Assembly: GCF_014190775.1 (NCBI RefSeq)
Contig: NZ_JACHVP010000002.1
Coordinates: 1-64,000 of the forward strand
Length of the DNA stretch: 64,000 bases
Source of the DNA: Leifsonia aquatica
GTDB taxonomy: Bacteria > Actinomycetota > Actinomycetes > Actinomycetales > Microbacteriaceae
Direction: 5' to 3'
Positions 33,187 to 42,052 of this stretch are shown piece by piece. The notes beneath the pieces were generated by a model that did no database searches, had not been told where the DNA came from, and worked only from the letters and a program-made list of their open reading frames with translations. The position numbers were made by a program, and so were the translations under genes. Position 1 is the first letter of the stretch; each line of letters begins with the position of its first letter.

Positions 33187-34199
33187 CCCGCTTCTCCTTC
33201 GATGAGGGACTTCAGCGCCTCCGCGAGCACCCGGTTCTTGTAGTCCGAGCTGACAGAGGCATAGATCGAGGTCGTCGACGCGTGCATGTGCCCGACCTGC
33301 TCCTGGACGAAGCGCTCGGCGTAGCCGAACTCCAGCAAGTGCGTGACGTAGGAATGTCGGAGGCTGTGCAGCGTCAGATCCTTCGACAGGCCGGCCTCGT
33401 CACGCAGCTCCGCGAACCTTCGGTCGAGGTAGCCGGCGGACAGGCGCGTGCGGCGCTCGGTCACCCAGAGCGCGTCGAGGTCGTCGCCGGGAGCGAATCG
33501 CTCCCGAGCCTGCTCGAGCCATTGCTGCATGCCCGGCACCCACCAGTCGAACTCCGGCACCAGCAGCACTGTACGACGACGAGGCGCACCGCCTCCCGCG
33601 GCCTTCGCCCACCGCACGTGGATCGCGCCGTAGCGCCGCCACTGACGCATCTCGGCGTTGTGGTGCAGGTCGACGGTGTCGAGCATCACCGCCTCGGTGC
33701 GGTGCAGCCCGAACGCGTAGACCGTCTTCAGCAGCTGCGCGTCCCGCAACGCCCCGAGCGCGCCCTTCCGCCCGGAGTTCACAAGCAGCTCGACACGGGC
33801 GTCGGCGGTGTCAAACAGGCGCTCCACCTCGTCGTAGGTGAACGGGCGGCGCTTCCCGTCGCCCTCGAACTCGAACCGGTGCGCAACCGTGTTCCACGGC
33901 AAGCACACCTGCGACGGGATCTCGCTGAACTCCCGTTCGCAGATCTCCATCCAGTCGTACAACGGGTTCGTCAGGTAGTCGCAGAACCCGCGGATGGCTC
34001 CATGATGGTGGCGCAGCGTCGACAGGGTCAGCGTGCGATCGGTGGCTTCCCTCGTGAAATCGTCGACGTCCGCGACCGTCCACTTCCACGGCGGCTTGTC
34101 CACGAAATCCCGGAACCGGAGCACCGTCGCCGTGCGGTTCTGAATCGTCTGCTCACGGAGCCCGCGTGAGAGCTGCTGATTCCGCCAGCCGTCCATCAT
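33183..34199 (-). CDS. Tyrosine-type site-specific recombinase
   Basis: A 338-residue recombinase. The N-terminal SAM-like binding domain (residues about 10-110) is followed by a catalytic domain with all the expected residues: Arg in AFGLHRTEAVML, HSLRH, the second His in QVGHMHAS and the nucleophile Tyr in TSIYASVS. First gene of the leftward trio. It should be catalytically active, in contrast to the large partner. Distinct in sequence from the ICE integrase at 46181, so it serves a separate, nested element. Confidence 0.92.
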   Translation of the reverse strand: MMDGWRNQQLSRGLREQTIQNRTATVLRFRDFVDKPPWKWTVADVDDFTREATDRTLTLSTLRHHHGAIRGFCDYLTNPLYDWMEICEREFSEIPSQVCLPWNTVAHRFEFEGDGKRRPFTYDEVERLFDTADARVELLVNSGRKGALGALRDAQLLKTVYAFGLHRTEAVMLDTVDLHHNAEMRQWRRYGAIHVRWAKAAGGGAPRRRTVLLVPEFDWWVPGMQQWLEQARERFAPGDDLDALWVTERRTRLSAGYLDRRFAELRDEAGLSKDLTLHSLRHSYVTHLLEFGYAERFVQEQVGHMHASTTSIYASVSSDYKNRVLAEALKSLIEGEAG

Positions 34200-34239
34200 C
34201 GCGTCGAAGACCTGCTGCTCCGGGTTCAGTCAATATGGA

Positions 34240-34395
34240 ATGTCCGATGACACCTGGACCCGCGCGACGAAGGAATTGGAGGCATTGGGGCTTCTGACGA
34301 TATCGATCGAGTCCTGGGGCGACGACGAGCGGATGCGGCGGGTCCGGCGGAGGTATCTACTTACCGATCTCTCTAGCATTCCAGGGCCAAGCTGA
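34240..34395 (+). pseudogene. 3' remnant of an ICE gene truncated by the recombinase module
   Basis: The frame reads SDDTWTRATKELEALGLLTISIESWGDDERMRRVRRRYLL then TDLSSIPGPS and stops: a winged-helix-like end (helix, GLL, two strands with a basic wing). It has no upstream part and no ribosome site. The left boundary falls just right of the recombinase gene start, so an older gene, perhaps a replication or regulatory HTH protein, was cut here. The frame's character is protein-like, but the family is not certain. Confidence 0.5.
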
Positions 34396-34427
34396 TGCAA
34401 CGCGGCGAAGCCCCATGGGGCACGCGA

Positions 34428-34457
34428 AGGTGGGGTGGCCAAAGGACCACCCCACCT
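34428..34457. terminator. Hairpin terminator between the gene remnant and ssb
   Basis: Perfect 11-base arms AGGTGGGGTGG and CCACCCCACCT with an 8-base loop lie just past the ssb stop (34469) on the minus strand and past the remnant stop on the plus strand, so it can end both. Confidence 0.7.
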
Positions 34458-34468
34458 ACTGTTTCGGA

Positions 34469-34912
34469 CTAGACAACGGCCGGCGCTCGCCCGGCTGACG
34501 CGACGGTGGCGACTGGCCCGGTCACGTATGTGTCCGGGCCTTCAGCTTTTGGGGCGCGGCGGGTGACTTCCGCGGTGGTGTAGCGGAGGGAGGGGCCGAC
34601 GCTGTCGGCGACGACTTCGGTGGCGGCTCGGGGTTCGCCGGTGGCTTGGTCGGTCCAGTGGCGGAACTCGAGGTTGCCGTTGACGATGACGGTGTCGCCT
34701 TTGGCGAGGCTGGCGCGGACGTTCTCGGCGGTGCGGCCGAAGACGGTGGTGCGGTGGTACTGGGTGTCTCCGTCGACCCACTTGCCGTCTTCGAGCTTGC
34801 GGTCGGTGACGGCGACGGTGAACTTGGCGAACTTCGTGCCGTTCTGGGACTCGCCGTAGTCGGGGTCGGCGACGAGGTTGCCTTCGATGCTGATCGGGAC
34901 TCGTGTGCTCAT
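34469..34912 (-). CDS. ssb: Single-stranded DNA-binding protein (ICE-encoded)
   Basis: A 147-residue SSB starting MSTRVPISIEGNLVADP, preceded by AAAGGAAG. The OB-fold shows the usual KFTVAVTDRK, WVDGDTQYHRTTVFGRTAENV and KGDTVIVNGNLEFR. The acidic DIPF-like tail of chromosomal SSB is missing; it ends APAVV. Conjugative elements often carry an SSB to coat the entering strand. It has its own copy of the bipartite transfer element, whose GTG is in frame and could give a longer start, but the internal ATG has the better ribosome site. Confidence 0.93.
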   Translation of the reverse strand: MSTRVPISIEGNLVADPDYGESQNGTKFAKFTVAVTDRKLEDGKWVDGDTQYHRTTVFGRTAENVRASLAKGDTVIVNGNLEFRHWTDQATGEPRAATEVVADSVGPSLRYTTAEVTRRAPKAEGPDTYVTGPVATVASAGRAPAVV

Positions 34913-34954
34913 CTTTCTTCCTTTCCATTTGGCGGCCATCTGTTGGGTCGCTTT

Positions 34955-34993
34955 CACTTAGAACTTCCGGGTCGGGCTCGGAAGATGCGCGCA
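34955..34993 (-). promoter_or_regulatory. Bipartite transfer-gene element, copy 2 (ssb)
   Basis: On the minus strand TGCGCGCA (34986-34993), 15 bases, then CCGGAAGTTCTAAGTG (34955-34970). Identical second block and identical spacing to the copies before the relaxase and the transfer operon; it ends 43 bases before the ssb ATG. Confidence 0.75.
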
Positions 34994-35005
34994 GAGGGCG
35001 CGCAA

Positions 35006-35491
35006 TCAGCGGCGTTCGGCTTGCGGATTGGCGTGGCTCTGGCGAATCCAATCGGCCCACTCCGTGGGGATTGTGTCGTCGCCGGTTTGTAGGAGTTCGG
35101 TGTGGCCGTTATGGCATTCGCCGTTGTACCAAGTCGCCAGTCGGGGCAGCGCGACGGCGAGGCGTTCGTGCCAGCCGATGGGTCCGTAGCCGGCGTCGAG
35201 GCTGTCGTAGGAGACCAGCCAGGCGGTGTGCAGGGCGGAGAGTTCCTCGACGAGCGCGCCGTGCTTGAACCAGCAGGGCGGGATCTTCCTCGGAGCGATG
35301 TTGTAGCGATGGGTGAACCAGACCACCCAGCTCCGCAGGTCGGTCCAGACCTGCGGGGCGTCCTCGTCCTCCAGGGTGCGCCAGTTGATGACGCGGATGC
35401 CGAGCATCCCCGGAGTCTGCCGGGGCGCTTGGTCTTCCCAGCCTGCGGCGAGGGAGGCGACGAGGTCGTCGAGGGGGATGTCGTCGGTCAC
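35006..35491 (-). CDS. DUF4913-like protein
   Basis: A 161-residue protein from a GTG (VTDDIPLDDLVASL). It is rich in tryptophan with VWTDLRSWVVWFTHRYNIAPRKIPPCWFKHGALVEELSALHTAWL and GPIGWHERLAVALPRL, the pattern of DUF4913, a family found with actinobacterial conjugation genes but without known function. Start overlaps the HNH gene stop by 4 bases, so it is the last gene of the transfer operon before ssb. No membrane segment or catalytic motif seen. Confidence 0.75.
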   Translation of the reverse strand: MTDDIPLDDLVASLAAGWEDQAPRQTPGMLGIRVINWRTLEDEDAPQVWTDLRSWVVWFTHRYNIAPRKIPPCWFKHGALVEELSALHTAWLVSYDSLDAGYGPIGWHERLAVALPRLATWYNGECHNGHTELLQTGDDTIPTEWADWIRQSHANPQAERR

Positions 35492-35892
35492 TGCTGCTCC
35501 AGTGAGGCTTCGATGTAGTGGGCGATCTTCGCCCGTAGCCGGGCGATGGCTTGGAGTGAGGCGCTCCGGCGGGAGACGAACCCGGAGAACACGCGGTCGC
35601 GGTCGATGAGCTGGTGAACGTATTCGTGGCAGCGCGGATGCAGGGCCGTCAAGTCCTCGTGCTGCTCGTGGGCGGTCCAGCCGTGCGGGGTTTGAGTGAC
35701 GCCGCGGTAGTCGAGGTGGTGCAGCTCGAGGCTGCGGGCACTGCCAACGCCGAGGCAGAGGGCGCAGCGGATGGTGCCGTTGCGGGACCCTTCCTCGAGG
35801 AACCATCGGTCGCGGCGGGCGAACCAGGCTCCCGAGTGCAGGTAGTTGGTGCGGTAGGTGTTGTCCCGGGCGGGACGGCGACGGTTGGACAT
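35488..35892 (-). CDS. HNH-type zinc-binding protein in the transfer operon
   Basis: A 134-residue protein with an N-terminal basic stretch, CALCLG, LELHHLDYRG, then EDLTALHPRCHEYVHQL. The Cys pair, the HH and the late CxxxxH are those of an HNH nuclease fold with structural zinc, though it is compact. It directly follows the coupling protein gene (1-base overlap) and overlaps the DUF4913 gene. A role in DNA processing at transfer is possible; HNH proteins of this kind could also just bind DNA. Confidence 0.7.
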   Translation of the reverse strand: MSNRRRPARDNTYRTNYLHSGAWFARRDRWFLEEGSRNGTIRCALCLGVGSARSLELHHLDYRGVTQTPHGWTAHEQHEDLTALHPRCHEYVHQLIDRDRVFSGFVSRRSASLQAIARLRAKIAHYIEASLEQQ

Positions 35893-37697
35893 CAGTTTCC
35901 CTCCCCCGCTGATCCTCGGCGATCGAGCGCGGCTTGATACTGTTCGGCGAAAACGACCTGCTGGTCGAGCTCGGTGAGCTTCTTGCCCGCGCTGACCTGT
36001 CGGGCGTCATCGCGATCTGTCCACCCCCGTAGGTCGAGCAGGATCCCGCGCCGGTTTCGGTAGGCGAGCAGCCCGACCGTTTCGGGCATCCGGCGAATCT
36101 CGTCGAGCGTCATGACCGGCACCTTCTCGTTCTGCACATTCGTGGACGATCCGTTGTCGTTGTACGAATGGCCGGTGTTCCGGATCCGACGGTTCCCGAG
36201 AAGCGATTCGATGTCCCGCAGGTGGTCGACATCGGACGCACCACCGAGCAGGAGCTTGGCCGTCGCGGCGGACCAGATCGTGTCAGCCTCGGATCGCGAC
36301 CAGGCCGTCTCGGCCTGGGACAGAGCTTGGAGGACGACGATGGTGGAGATGCCGATGCCGCCGCCGTCGGCCATGATCCGCGGCAGTGCGGGCCAGGAGA
36401 ACATGTTCGCGATCTCGTCGAGGATCAGCGCCAGCGGCAGGTCGAGCCGGGAGCCCACTGAGGCGAGTGCCTTGCGGCGCGCGGTCTCCACGATGTCATC
36501 GAGGACCGCTCCGAGGAATCCGCCGACCGACCCGGCTCCTGCTCCGGTGCCGACGAGATAGAGGCTGTTGGAGCCGACGAGGAAGGCGTCGAGGTCGAAC
36601 TGCTCTCCTGGCCCGGGTGTCATCGCCTTCCGGATTGCGGGGATTGATAGTGGGCGGAGTGCGCCGAAGACTCCGAACCAGGAGTTGGCCAGCAGCTTTT
36701 CGTCGCCATTGATGATCGCGTCTAGGTCCTCTGACCAGCCCGGCGTCCCCTGGTTGGCGAGCACACCAACGGCCTCGAGGGCGAGGCGTGGGTTGGAGCC
36801 CCAGCGGGCGAGGGCGTCGGTGCCCCGCCCGGAGACGGCGGCCGCGTGCAGCAGTCGCGAGAGGACGGAGGAGGACACCTGCGCCCATTCCTGGTTCGTC
36901 TTGGATGCGCCGAGCGCGGTGCCGGCGATAATCGCTTGCCCACGCTGATCCGCGATCAGGGGATCCTCGCAGCCAGCCACTGGGGAGATCCGCAGCGCGG
37001 ACCGAATACCGGTGAGTTCCTGCGGGTCGAACACCGTGACGTCGCCTACCCGAGCGCGCTCGCGCATCGTTGCCGAGAGGTTGTCGTTGCGGGTGGACGT
37101 GGTGATCAAAGGCCCGTCCCAGTCGAGGATGGCGTTGATGATGAACCGGTAGCCCTTCCCGGACCGGGGCGCGCCCTCAACCACGATCGAGTCCTCGATC
37201 GACACGTAGACGTCCTGCCCGTGGGCCCGCCCGACCTTCCAGCCCGCGGCCGACGGCGCGGGGTTGGCCACCGACGGCCGAAGGGTCTTGGCGCGGTGAA
37301 GAGCGGTGCGTGCGGAGGTGTGCTTGCGGACTTCGCCGGGCTTGGCGAGCCCGTCGCGGCCTCGGAGGTCGTTGATGAAGTGCCGGTCCGACTGCCGGTA
37401 GCGAAGCCACCAGACCACCCCAACGGCGATCGCGGTCAGAAGGAAGAAGACGGCCAGCAGAGCGAGGACCCGGATGAGGGTGACAGGCACCACGCACCCC
37501 GGCACCAAGCCGAAGCCGGAAACGTCTCCGCCGATGGCCAGTTGCAGACCGGCGAAGACGGTGCCTGGCTGGCCACCTGCGCCGCATGTTGCGGTGATGG
37601 TCGCGCTGGCGATTCCGGTGGTGAGGGCGCCGGCAATGACGATGGCGAAGAGGCTGTAGAGGGCGAGCTGCGTCCAGGAAGCGCCGTGGGTCCTCAT
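35892..37697 (-). CDS. Type IV coupling protein (VirD4/TraD-like ATPase)
   Basis: A 601-residue protein with two N-terminal membrane helices (about 10-35 and 72-98), then an ATPase domain: Walker A EGAPRSGKGYRF, Walker B LALILDEIAN, and the VirD4-type GISTIVVLQALSQAETAWS. T4CPs recruit the relaxase-DNA complex and pump the strand into the secretion channel. The gene overlaps the VirB4-like gene by 4 bases and is in the single leftward transfer operon. Full set of motifs suggests activity. Confidence 0.9.
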   Translation of the reverse strand: MRTHGASWTQLALYSLFAIVIAGALTTGIASATITATCGAGGQPGTVFAGLQLAIGGDVSGFGLVPGCVVPVTLIRVLALLAVFFLLTAIAVGVVWWLRYRQSDRHFINDLRGRDGLAKPGEVRKHTSARTALHRAKTLRPSVANPAPSAAGWKVGRAHGQDVYVSIEDSIVVEGAPRSGKGYRFIINAILDWDGPLITTSTRNDNLSATMRERARVGDVTVFDPQELTGIRSALRISPVAGCEDPLIADQRGQAIIAGTALGASKTNQEWAQVSSSVLSRLLHAAAVSGRGTDALARWGSNPRLALEAVGVLANQGTPGWSEDLDAIINGDEKLLANSWFGVFGALRPLSIPAIRKAMTPGPGEQFDLDAFLVGSNSLYLVGTGAGAGSVGGFLGAVLDDIVETARRKALASVGSRLDLPLALILDEIANMFSWPALPRIMADGGGIGISTIVVLQALSQAETAWSRSEADTIWSAATAKLLLGGASDVDHLRDIESLLGNRRIRNTGHSYNDNGSSTNVQNEKVPVMTLDEIRRMPETVGLLAYRNRRGILLDLRGWTDRDDARQVSAGKKLTELDQQVVFAEQYQAALDRRGSAGEGN

Positions 37698-39142
37698 GCT
37701 CGTTCACCACCCATCGCGTCGGTGCGGAAGATGCCGAGTTCGTAGTCGGTGCAGATATTGCGGACCTTCGCGACCCGGTCCTGGCCAATCTGCCAGAGCC
37801 CCTCCCCTTTATGGAGCTTGCGGACCAGGTCGGCCTGAGTGTCGTTCCAGCCCAGGATCTCCCGCGACCTCGCGATCTCCCCCGAGTGCTGCGCGTACGA
37901 GATCCGGGTCTCACAATCCGCGAGGAGCCCGAGCGCCCGTGAGTGGAGTGCGCTGTTGCGGTCACCGAGCGCGTCCAGGTCTGCGACGCGGTGGAGCAGA
38001 TACCAGTTGGAGGTGCCGAGGTGTCGCGCGATCTTCTCGTCCTCGACCCGGTCGGCGAGGCCGTCTCCGCCGGAGACATCGTTCAGCAGCTCAACGGCGG
38101 CCTCCTCGTGGATGATGACCCGCGCCTGCCTATTCGCGCCGAGGGAAGAACGGCGGATCCAGTTCGCGGTCGCCAGCCGCGCTAGGGCCTGCGCTTCCGG
38201 CGATGCCCCTTTCAGCGCGGAGGTGTCGACGACCATCATCGGGGCGTCGGCGTCGAACCGGACGGTGGAGGGTCCGTCGAAGAACCCGGTGAGATCGCCG
38301 GAGACCATTCGCCGCAACGAGTGCGCCAACCGGTGGCCGGCCTCGACGACCTCGAGCGGCTGGCTCTGCTCGGGGTCGACGAGACGGTCGTAAACGTGGG
38401 TGATGGTGACGGTGGAGTTCCCGCGGAGGGCGTCGAGGGCGACGTCGAGGGCGGTGTGCTCGACCGGTTCCAGGTTCCCTCCTTCGCGGAGCCGGCGGAT
38501 GATCGTCTTCACTGTCGCGCGACGGTACTGGAGCACGTTCAGGTTCCAGTCCTCGTCCGAGAACGAGGGATCCCGTGCGCCTTCGTCGAGGAGATTGATC
38601 CGGGCAGCCTTGCCCGGGCCGACGCTGATCGACTTCCCGCCGACGTACGCAGCGACGCGCAACCACTCCCCGTTCGGGTCGTGCGGGACGGCGATCTTGC
38701 GCCCCAGCCTGGCAAGTCTTGAGGACCAGGACTTGGCGAGCATCGACTTGCCTGTCCCCTTCACCCCGAGGATCGCGACCGAGTGGGAGCGGACGGCTTC
38801 GGCCGAGTAGGCGTCCCAGGGGTCGAAGCAGAACGGCGCCCGGGAGAGGAGATTTTCCCCGATGTACGCGCCGGTGAGGATGTCCCCGGTCTCGGCCAAG
38901 AACGGGTATGCACCACCCAGCACTTTTGAGGAGCAGCGGTGTGCGGGTGGGGTGGCGCGTAGTGGGCCGCGCAGGTTGTGCGGCTGTTTCCACCCCCACG
39001 CCGGCATCTTCGACGCCGGGAGTTCCGCGGACTGCAGCTTCCAGGTGGAGTTCTTGTCGGGGGAAGCGGACTGGCGGTGGCGGCCGTTGGCGCCAGGCTT
39101 CTCATTGGCCGGGATGCGACCGATGACAGCTGACTGCTTCAT
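37694..39142 (-). CDS. VirB4/TraC-like secretion ATPase
   Basis: A 482-residue P-loop ATPase with Walker A GVKGTGKSM (about residue 125), a Walker B-like ARVIIHEEAAV, and the arginine-rich LLADCETRISYAQHSGE...EILGWND characteristic of VirB4/TraC relatives. The first 60 residues are poorly structured, without membrane segments. It energises assembly of the transfer channel. Together with the following SCO6880-like gene it replaces a full-length VirB4 (split arrangement common in Gram-positive elements). Confidence 0.85.
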   Translation of the reverse strand: MKQSAVIGRIPANEKPGANGRHRQSASPDKNSTWKLQSAELPASKMPAWGWKQPHNLRGPLRATPPAHRCSSKVLGGAYPFLAETGDILTGAYIGENLLSRAPFCFDPWDAYSAEAVRSHSVAILGVKGTGKSMLAKSWSSRLARLGRKIAVPHDPNGEWLRVAAYVGGKSISVGPGKAARINLLDEGARDPSFSDEDWNLNVLQYRRATVKTIIRRLREGGNLEPVEHTALDVALDALRGNSTVTITHVYDRLVDPEQSQPLEVVEAGHRLAHSLRRMVSGDLTGFFDGPSTVRFDADAPMMVVDTSALKGASPEAQALARLATANWIRRSSLGANRQARVIIHEEAAVELLNDVSGGDGLADRVEDEKIARHLGTSNWYLLHRVADLDALGDRNSALHSRALGLLADCETRISYAQHSGEIARSREILGWNDTQADLVRKLHKGEGLWQIGQDRVAKVRNICTDYELGIFRTDAMGGERA

Positions 39143-39143
39143 G

Positions 39144-40676
39144 TCATTCTCCTTCCAGTGGGACCGGGAGCGCCGCGGTGACGAACCCGGCGGCCTGCTG
39201 TCCCGACATCGAAGCCAGCACGAGCCGTGCCGGGTGTGACGCTTGCTCGATGTCGGTTCGAGCCTTGGCGAGGGCGTCCCTGGACTCGGCGGAGATCGTC
39301 ACGAACCCGCGGTACTGGACATCGCCGTATCCATCGACAAGGTCGTGCTCCCGAACGGCGAGGTCTTCCTCCTCGCGGAGGTGCGTGAGCGGGATCCGAG
39401 AGGACAGTTTCATCCGGATGGTCGCTGCGGTTTCCATGTCGGACTGGGCGCGGTTCAGCTGGGCCAGCGCCTTGTGCGTTGCCACCGGGCGCACCTGCAA
39501 CGTGATCACCCTGGTCGCGTCGCCTGCGTACAGAAGCGGTTCGAGGAAGCCGGTACGGACGTCGGTGCGCGGCCACTCGGCGACCCAAAAGGTCTGGTGC
39601 CAGGATTCGTCCACGCGCATCGCATCCCAGCCCTCGTCGATCCCCATCACCGGTGACGGCGCAGATACGATCCCGGAGTCCTGCTCACGCCGGGTCGCGG
39701 CGGCCACGGGGTCGGCCGACAGCGCGTTCAGCTCGTCAAGCTCGTCGGAGGTAAGCCATCCCGCTGGGGTGAGCCGGGCGTGCTCCATCGACGTCTCGAT
39801 GCCTGCGACCCGCTCCTTCAGCACGGCGGCAAGGCCGGTGAGTCCTTTCCCCGCGTCACGGATAGCACCGTTGAGCGCTGCAGTGTCGAAGGTGAGGGTT
39901 ATGTAGTTCGTGAACCCCATCGACCGCTTGGACGCCGCCTGCGTCAGCGCCCAATACTGCTCCCGGAGCTCGGCGGTGACCTGCGGGTCGTGCTCGTTCT
40001 CGCGCACGACCAAGTAGTCGCGCAGCTCGTTCGAGGAGGCCCTGTCGACGCGGATCCGGATCGTGGTCTCACGGACACCGGGCAAGTTCTCTAGCGAGCT
40101 GAGCCATTCCACGAACCCGTCGTACGCGGCCTCCTGGGTGCCCTTGTCGCGCAGCGCCCAGGCTTTCGATCCGACCTTGACGGTGACGGAGGCGAGTCGT
40201 CCGCGGGCGTTGTAGATGAAGCCGCCGGCACCGGGGATCTGGATGATCTGCGCGTCCCCGAGCGCGCCGGGGAGGAGGAACTTGGAGGTCACGACCGGGG
40301 TGACCGCGGCGACCTGCGCGTGCCCGACGTCGAGGGAGGCGACGCTCACCCGGAGCCAGACATCTCGGCGGAAGATCGTCTGTCCAGTCAGACTGCGACG
40401 CACGTAACGCGTAGCTTGGGCGACGATCACGATGACCGGTTCGCGCCGGTAGGTGGCGAGGGCGAAGAACACCACGACGGCGACGATCGGGATCATCACC
40501 CAGATCGCGTTGATGTCGATGAGGAGGGTGGAGAATAGGACCGCGACGGCGACGCCGATTACGACCAGTTGCAGGAACGTCAGGCCGAGGAAGATCCCTC
40601 GGCGTTCTCGGGCGGCGAAGCGGACCCGGGGTGCGCCTTCCTCGGTGATGATCTGGTCGGCGGTGAGGGTGGTCAT
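39144..40676 (-). CDS. SCO6880/PrgI-type conjugation protein
   Basis: A 510-residue protein. Two membrane helices (about 28-70) follow an N-terminal FAARERRGIFLGLT, as in SCO6880-type proteins, which combine a PrgI-like membrane part with the N-terminal region of VirB4. No Walker motif is present; the following VirB4-like protein supplies the ATPase. Middle part: VDRASSNELRDYLVVRENEHDPQ and coiled segments. Adjacent to both VirB4-like and VirB6-like genes with 1-4 base gaps, in the transfer operon. Confidence 0.85.
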   Translation of the reverse strand: MTTLTADQIITEEGAPRVRFAARERRGIFLGLTFLQLVVIGVAVAVLFSTLLIDINAIWVMIPIVAVVVFFALATYRREPVIVIVAQATRYVRRSLTGQTIFRRDVWLRVSVASLDVGHAQVAAVTPVVTSKFLLPGALGDAQIIQIPGAGGFIYNARGRLASVTVKVGSKAWALRDKGTQEAAYDGFVEWLSSLENLPGVRETTIRIRVDRASSNELRDYLVVRENEHDPQVTAELREQYWALTQAASKRSMGFTNYITLTFDTAALNGAIRDAGKGLTGLAAVLKERVAGIETSMEHARLTPAGWLTSDELDELNALSADPVAAATRREQDSGIVSAPSPVMGIDEGWDAMRVDESWHQTFWVAEWPRTDVRTGFLEPLLYAGDATRVITLQVRPVATHKALAQLNRAQSDMETAATIRMKLSSRIPLTHLREEEDLAVREHDLVDGYGDVQYRGFVTISAESRDALAKARTDIEQASHPARLVLASMSGQQAAGFVTAALPVPLEGE

Positions 40677-40679
40677 GAG

Positions 40680-41732
40680 TTATCTCCCAACCTTGACGAC
40701 TCGTGCCGCGGTGCGGACGGGTGCGGCGGCGGTGCTCGCCCGGGAGAACTGATCGCGGACGGAGAACCGGTGGTGGAGCGCGGTGCCGACTTCAGCACCG
40801 GCGAACGAGACGAGCTTGGTCGCCCAGAGCGGGCTGAACGAGGCGGCGATCACCGCGCCGGCGGCGACGAGGATGACGCCGATACTGAGGCTGGCTTTGG
40901 TCAGCTCGACCGCTAGGAGGACGACGCCGGCGGCGAGGGGCTTGGCGATAAGCAACCCGACGGAGAGGTTCAGCCAGCGTTGCGCCCAGGCGGTTAGCTT
41001 GGGCTGGCCGATCATCATCAGCCCGACCGGGGCCATCGCGGCCAGCGCCAGGAGTCCGAACTCGCGGATCGACATGGCGATGAACAGGAACAGCGAGGCG
41101 ATCATCATCAGGCCGACGATGAGCAACGCCATCACGTATTCGCCAACCGAACCTGGACCCTGTGCCCCTTGGATGGCCATGCCCCAGATGACGCCGTCCT
41201 GGGAGAACTGCATGGTCTTCATCACGGCGCCGTGGATCTGTTTCGGGGCGTCGAAGAGGCCGACGACCCGGAGCAGGCTTTGGCTCAGGTCGCCGCCTTG
41301 GACGGCGGTGGTGAGAGCGTGGGTGATGTCGTCGGTGATGCCGGAGGCCTTCTGCATCCCCCACACGCAGATGGCACTGAAGGGGATGGCGAGGGCGGCG
41401 CCGACGGCGGTGCGGCCGATGCGTGACCAGTCCTGCAGGATCATCGCGATGCCGATCTGGACCAGCGCGACGATCAGGATGACGGGGGCGGTGACGGCGA
41501 TCCAGAACAGGAATTGCGAGTGGGCGATGTTCCAGCTGGCCTGGTCGATGTTCGTGTTGAAGGAGCCGGCGATCATCGTGGCGATGAAGTCGCCGAGGTT
41601 CTTGATGGTGGACCCCATGAACTGGGCGACGGTTTGGGATGCCTGGCAGCCGAAGTCGGCGACGAAGCAGCCGTAGTTCGGGGCGAACGGATCCGGTGGT
41701 GCGGAAGCGAGAGTGGCGATCATGATGGTCAC
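40680..41732 (-). CDS. VirB6/TrbL-like channel membrane protein
   Basis: A 350-residue protein with about six to eight hydrophobic segments, a short N-terminal outside part with two cysteines (GCFVADFGCQ), and a basic C-terminal tail. Size and topology, the amphipathic DITHALTTAVQGGDLSQSLLRVVG loop and position between VirB2-like and SCO6880-like genes match TrbL/VirB6 inner-membrane pore components. Overlaps the VirB2-like gene by 4 bases. Confidence 0.8.
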   Translation of the reverse strand: MTIMIATLASAPPDPFAPNYGCFVADFGCQASQTVAQFMGSTIKNLGDFIATMIAGSFNTNIDQASWNIAHSQFLFWIAVTAPVILIVALVQIGIAMILQDWSRIGRTAVGAALAIPFSAICVWGMQKASGITDDITHALTTAVQGGDLSQSLLRVVGLFDAPKQIHGAVMKTMQFSQDGVIWGMAIQGAQGPGSVGEYVMALLIVGLMMIASLFLFIAMSIREFGLLALAAMAPVGLMMIGQPKLTAWAQRWLNLSVGLLIAKPLAAGVVLLAVELTKASLSIGVILVAAGAVIAASFSPLWATKLVSFAGAEVGTALHHRFSVRDQFSRASTAAAPVRTAARVVKVGR

Positions 41733-42052
41733 GCCACGTGGAGCGACTGGCCCCAGTTGATGAGTCCGGCGATGCTGCCGGCGACTGCGACCCCGGCGAG
41801 GCAGCTGAGCACGCCGATGATCCCAGCCTTCTGCACACGGCCGTTGCTGGAGACGTGGCCGACGACGATAAACCCGGCGGCGATCAGGCCGCCGATCACG
41901 CCGAGGATGAGCACGATGGCGAACACGACGTTCGCGATCGTCTGCAAGGCCCCGACGCCGGGCCCGGAGAAGTCCGGGCTGGGGTTCGGCACCGCCGCCA
42001 CGGTGATGATGCGTGCGTGGACGGTGACGAGGGCTTCGTTGAGGGTGTTCAT
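41729..42052 (-). CDS. VirB2/TrbC-like pilin-type membrane protein
   Basis: A 107-residue protein with two membrane helices (about 37-62 and 76-98) and an N-terminal segment of about 30 residues; FSGPGVGALQTIANVVFAIVLILGVIGGLIAAGFIVVGH has the small-residue-rich helices of VirB2/TrbC pilins. It is next to the VirB6-like gene, as in many T4SS operons. Overlaps a small upstream membrane ORF by 4 bases. Gram-positive elements lack true pili, so it is more likely a channel component. Confidence 0.65.
   Translation of the reverse strand: MNTLNEALVTVHARIITVAAVPNPSPDFSGPGVGALQTIANVVFAIVLILGVIGGLIAAGFIVVGHVSSNGRVQKAGIIGVLSCLAGVAVAGSIAGLINWGQSLHVA

Larger units (their letters stand above)
30882..34199 (-). 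mobile_element. Three-gene tyrosine-recombinase module (Tn554-like organisation), possibly mobilising cmtR-ATPase-lspA
   Basis: Three leftward, overlapping genes: a canonical tyrosine recombinase, a small XRE-type HTH protein and a large zinc-ribbon protein with a recombinase-like C-terminal domain. The set of two recombinase-like proteins plus one small protein recalls TnpA/TnpB/TnpC of Tn554. The right edge abuts a truncated ICE gene (34240-34395). The cmtR operon ends only 40 bases to the left, so it may be cargo. Exact ends and flanking cores are not visible. Confidence 0.55.
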
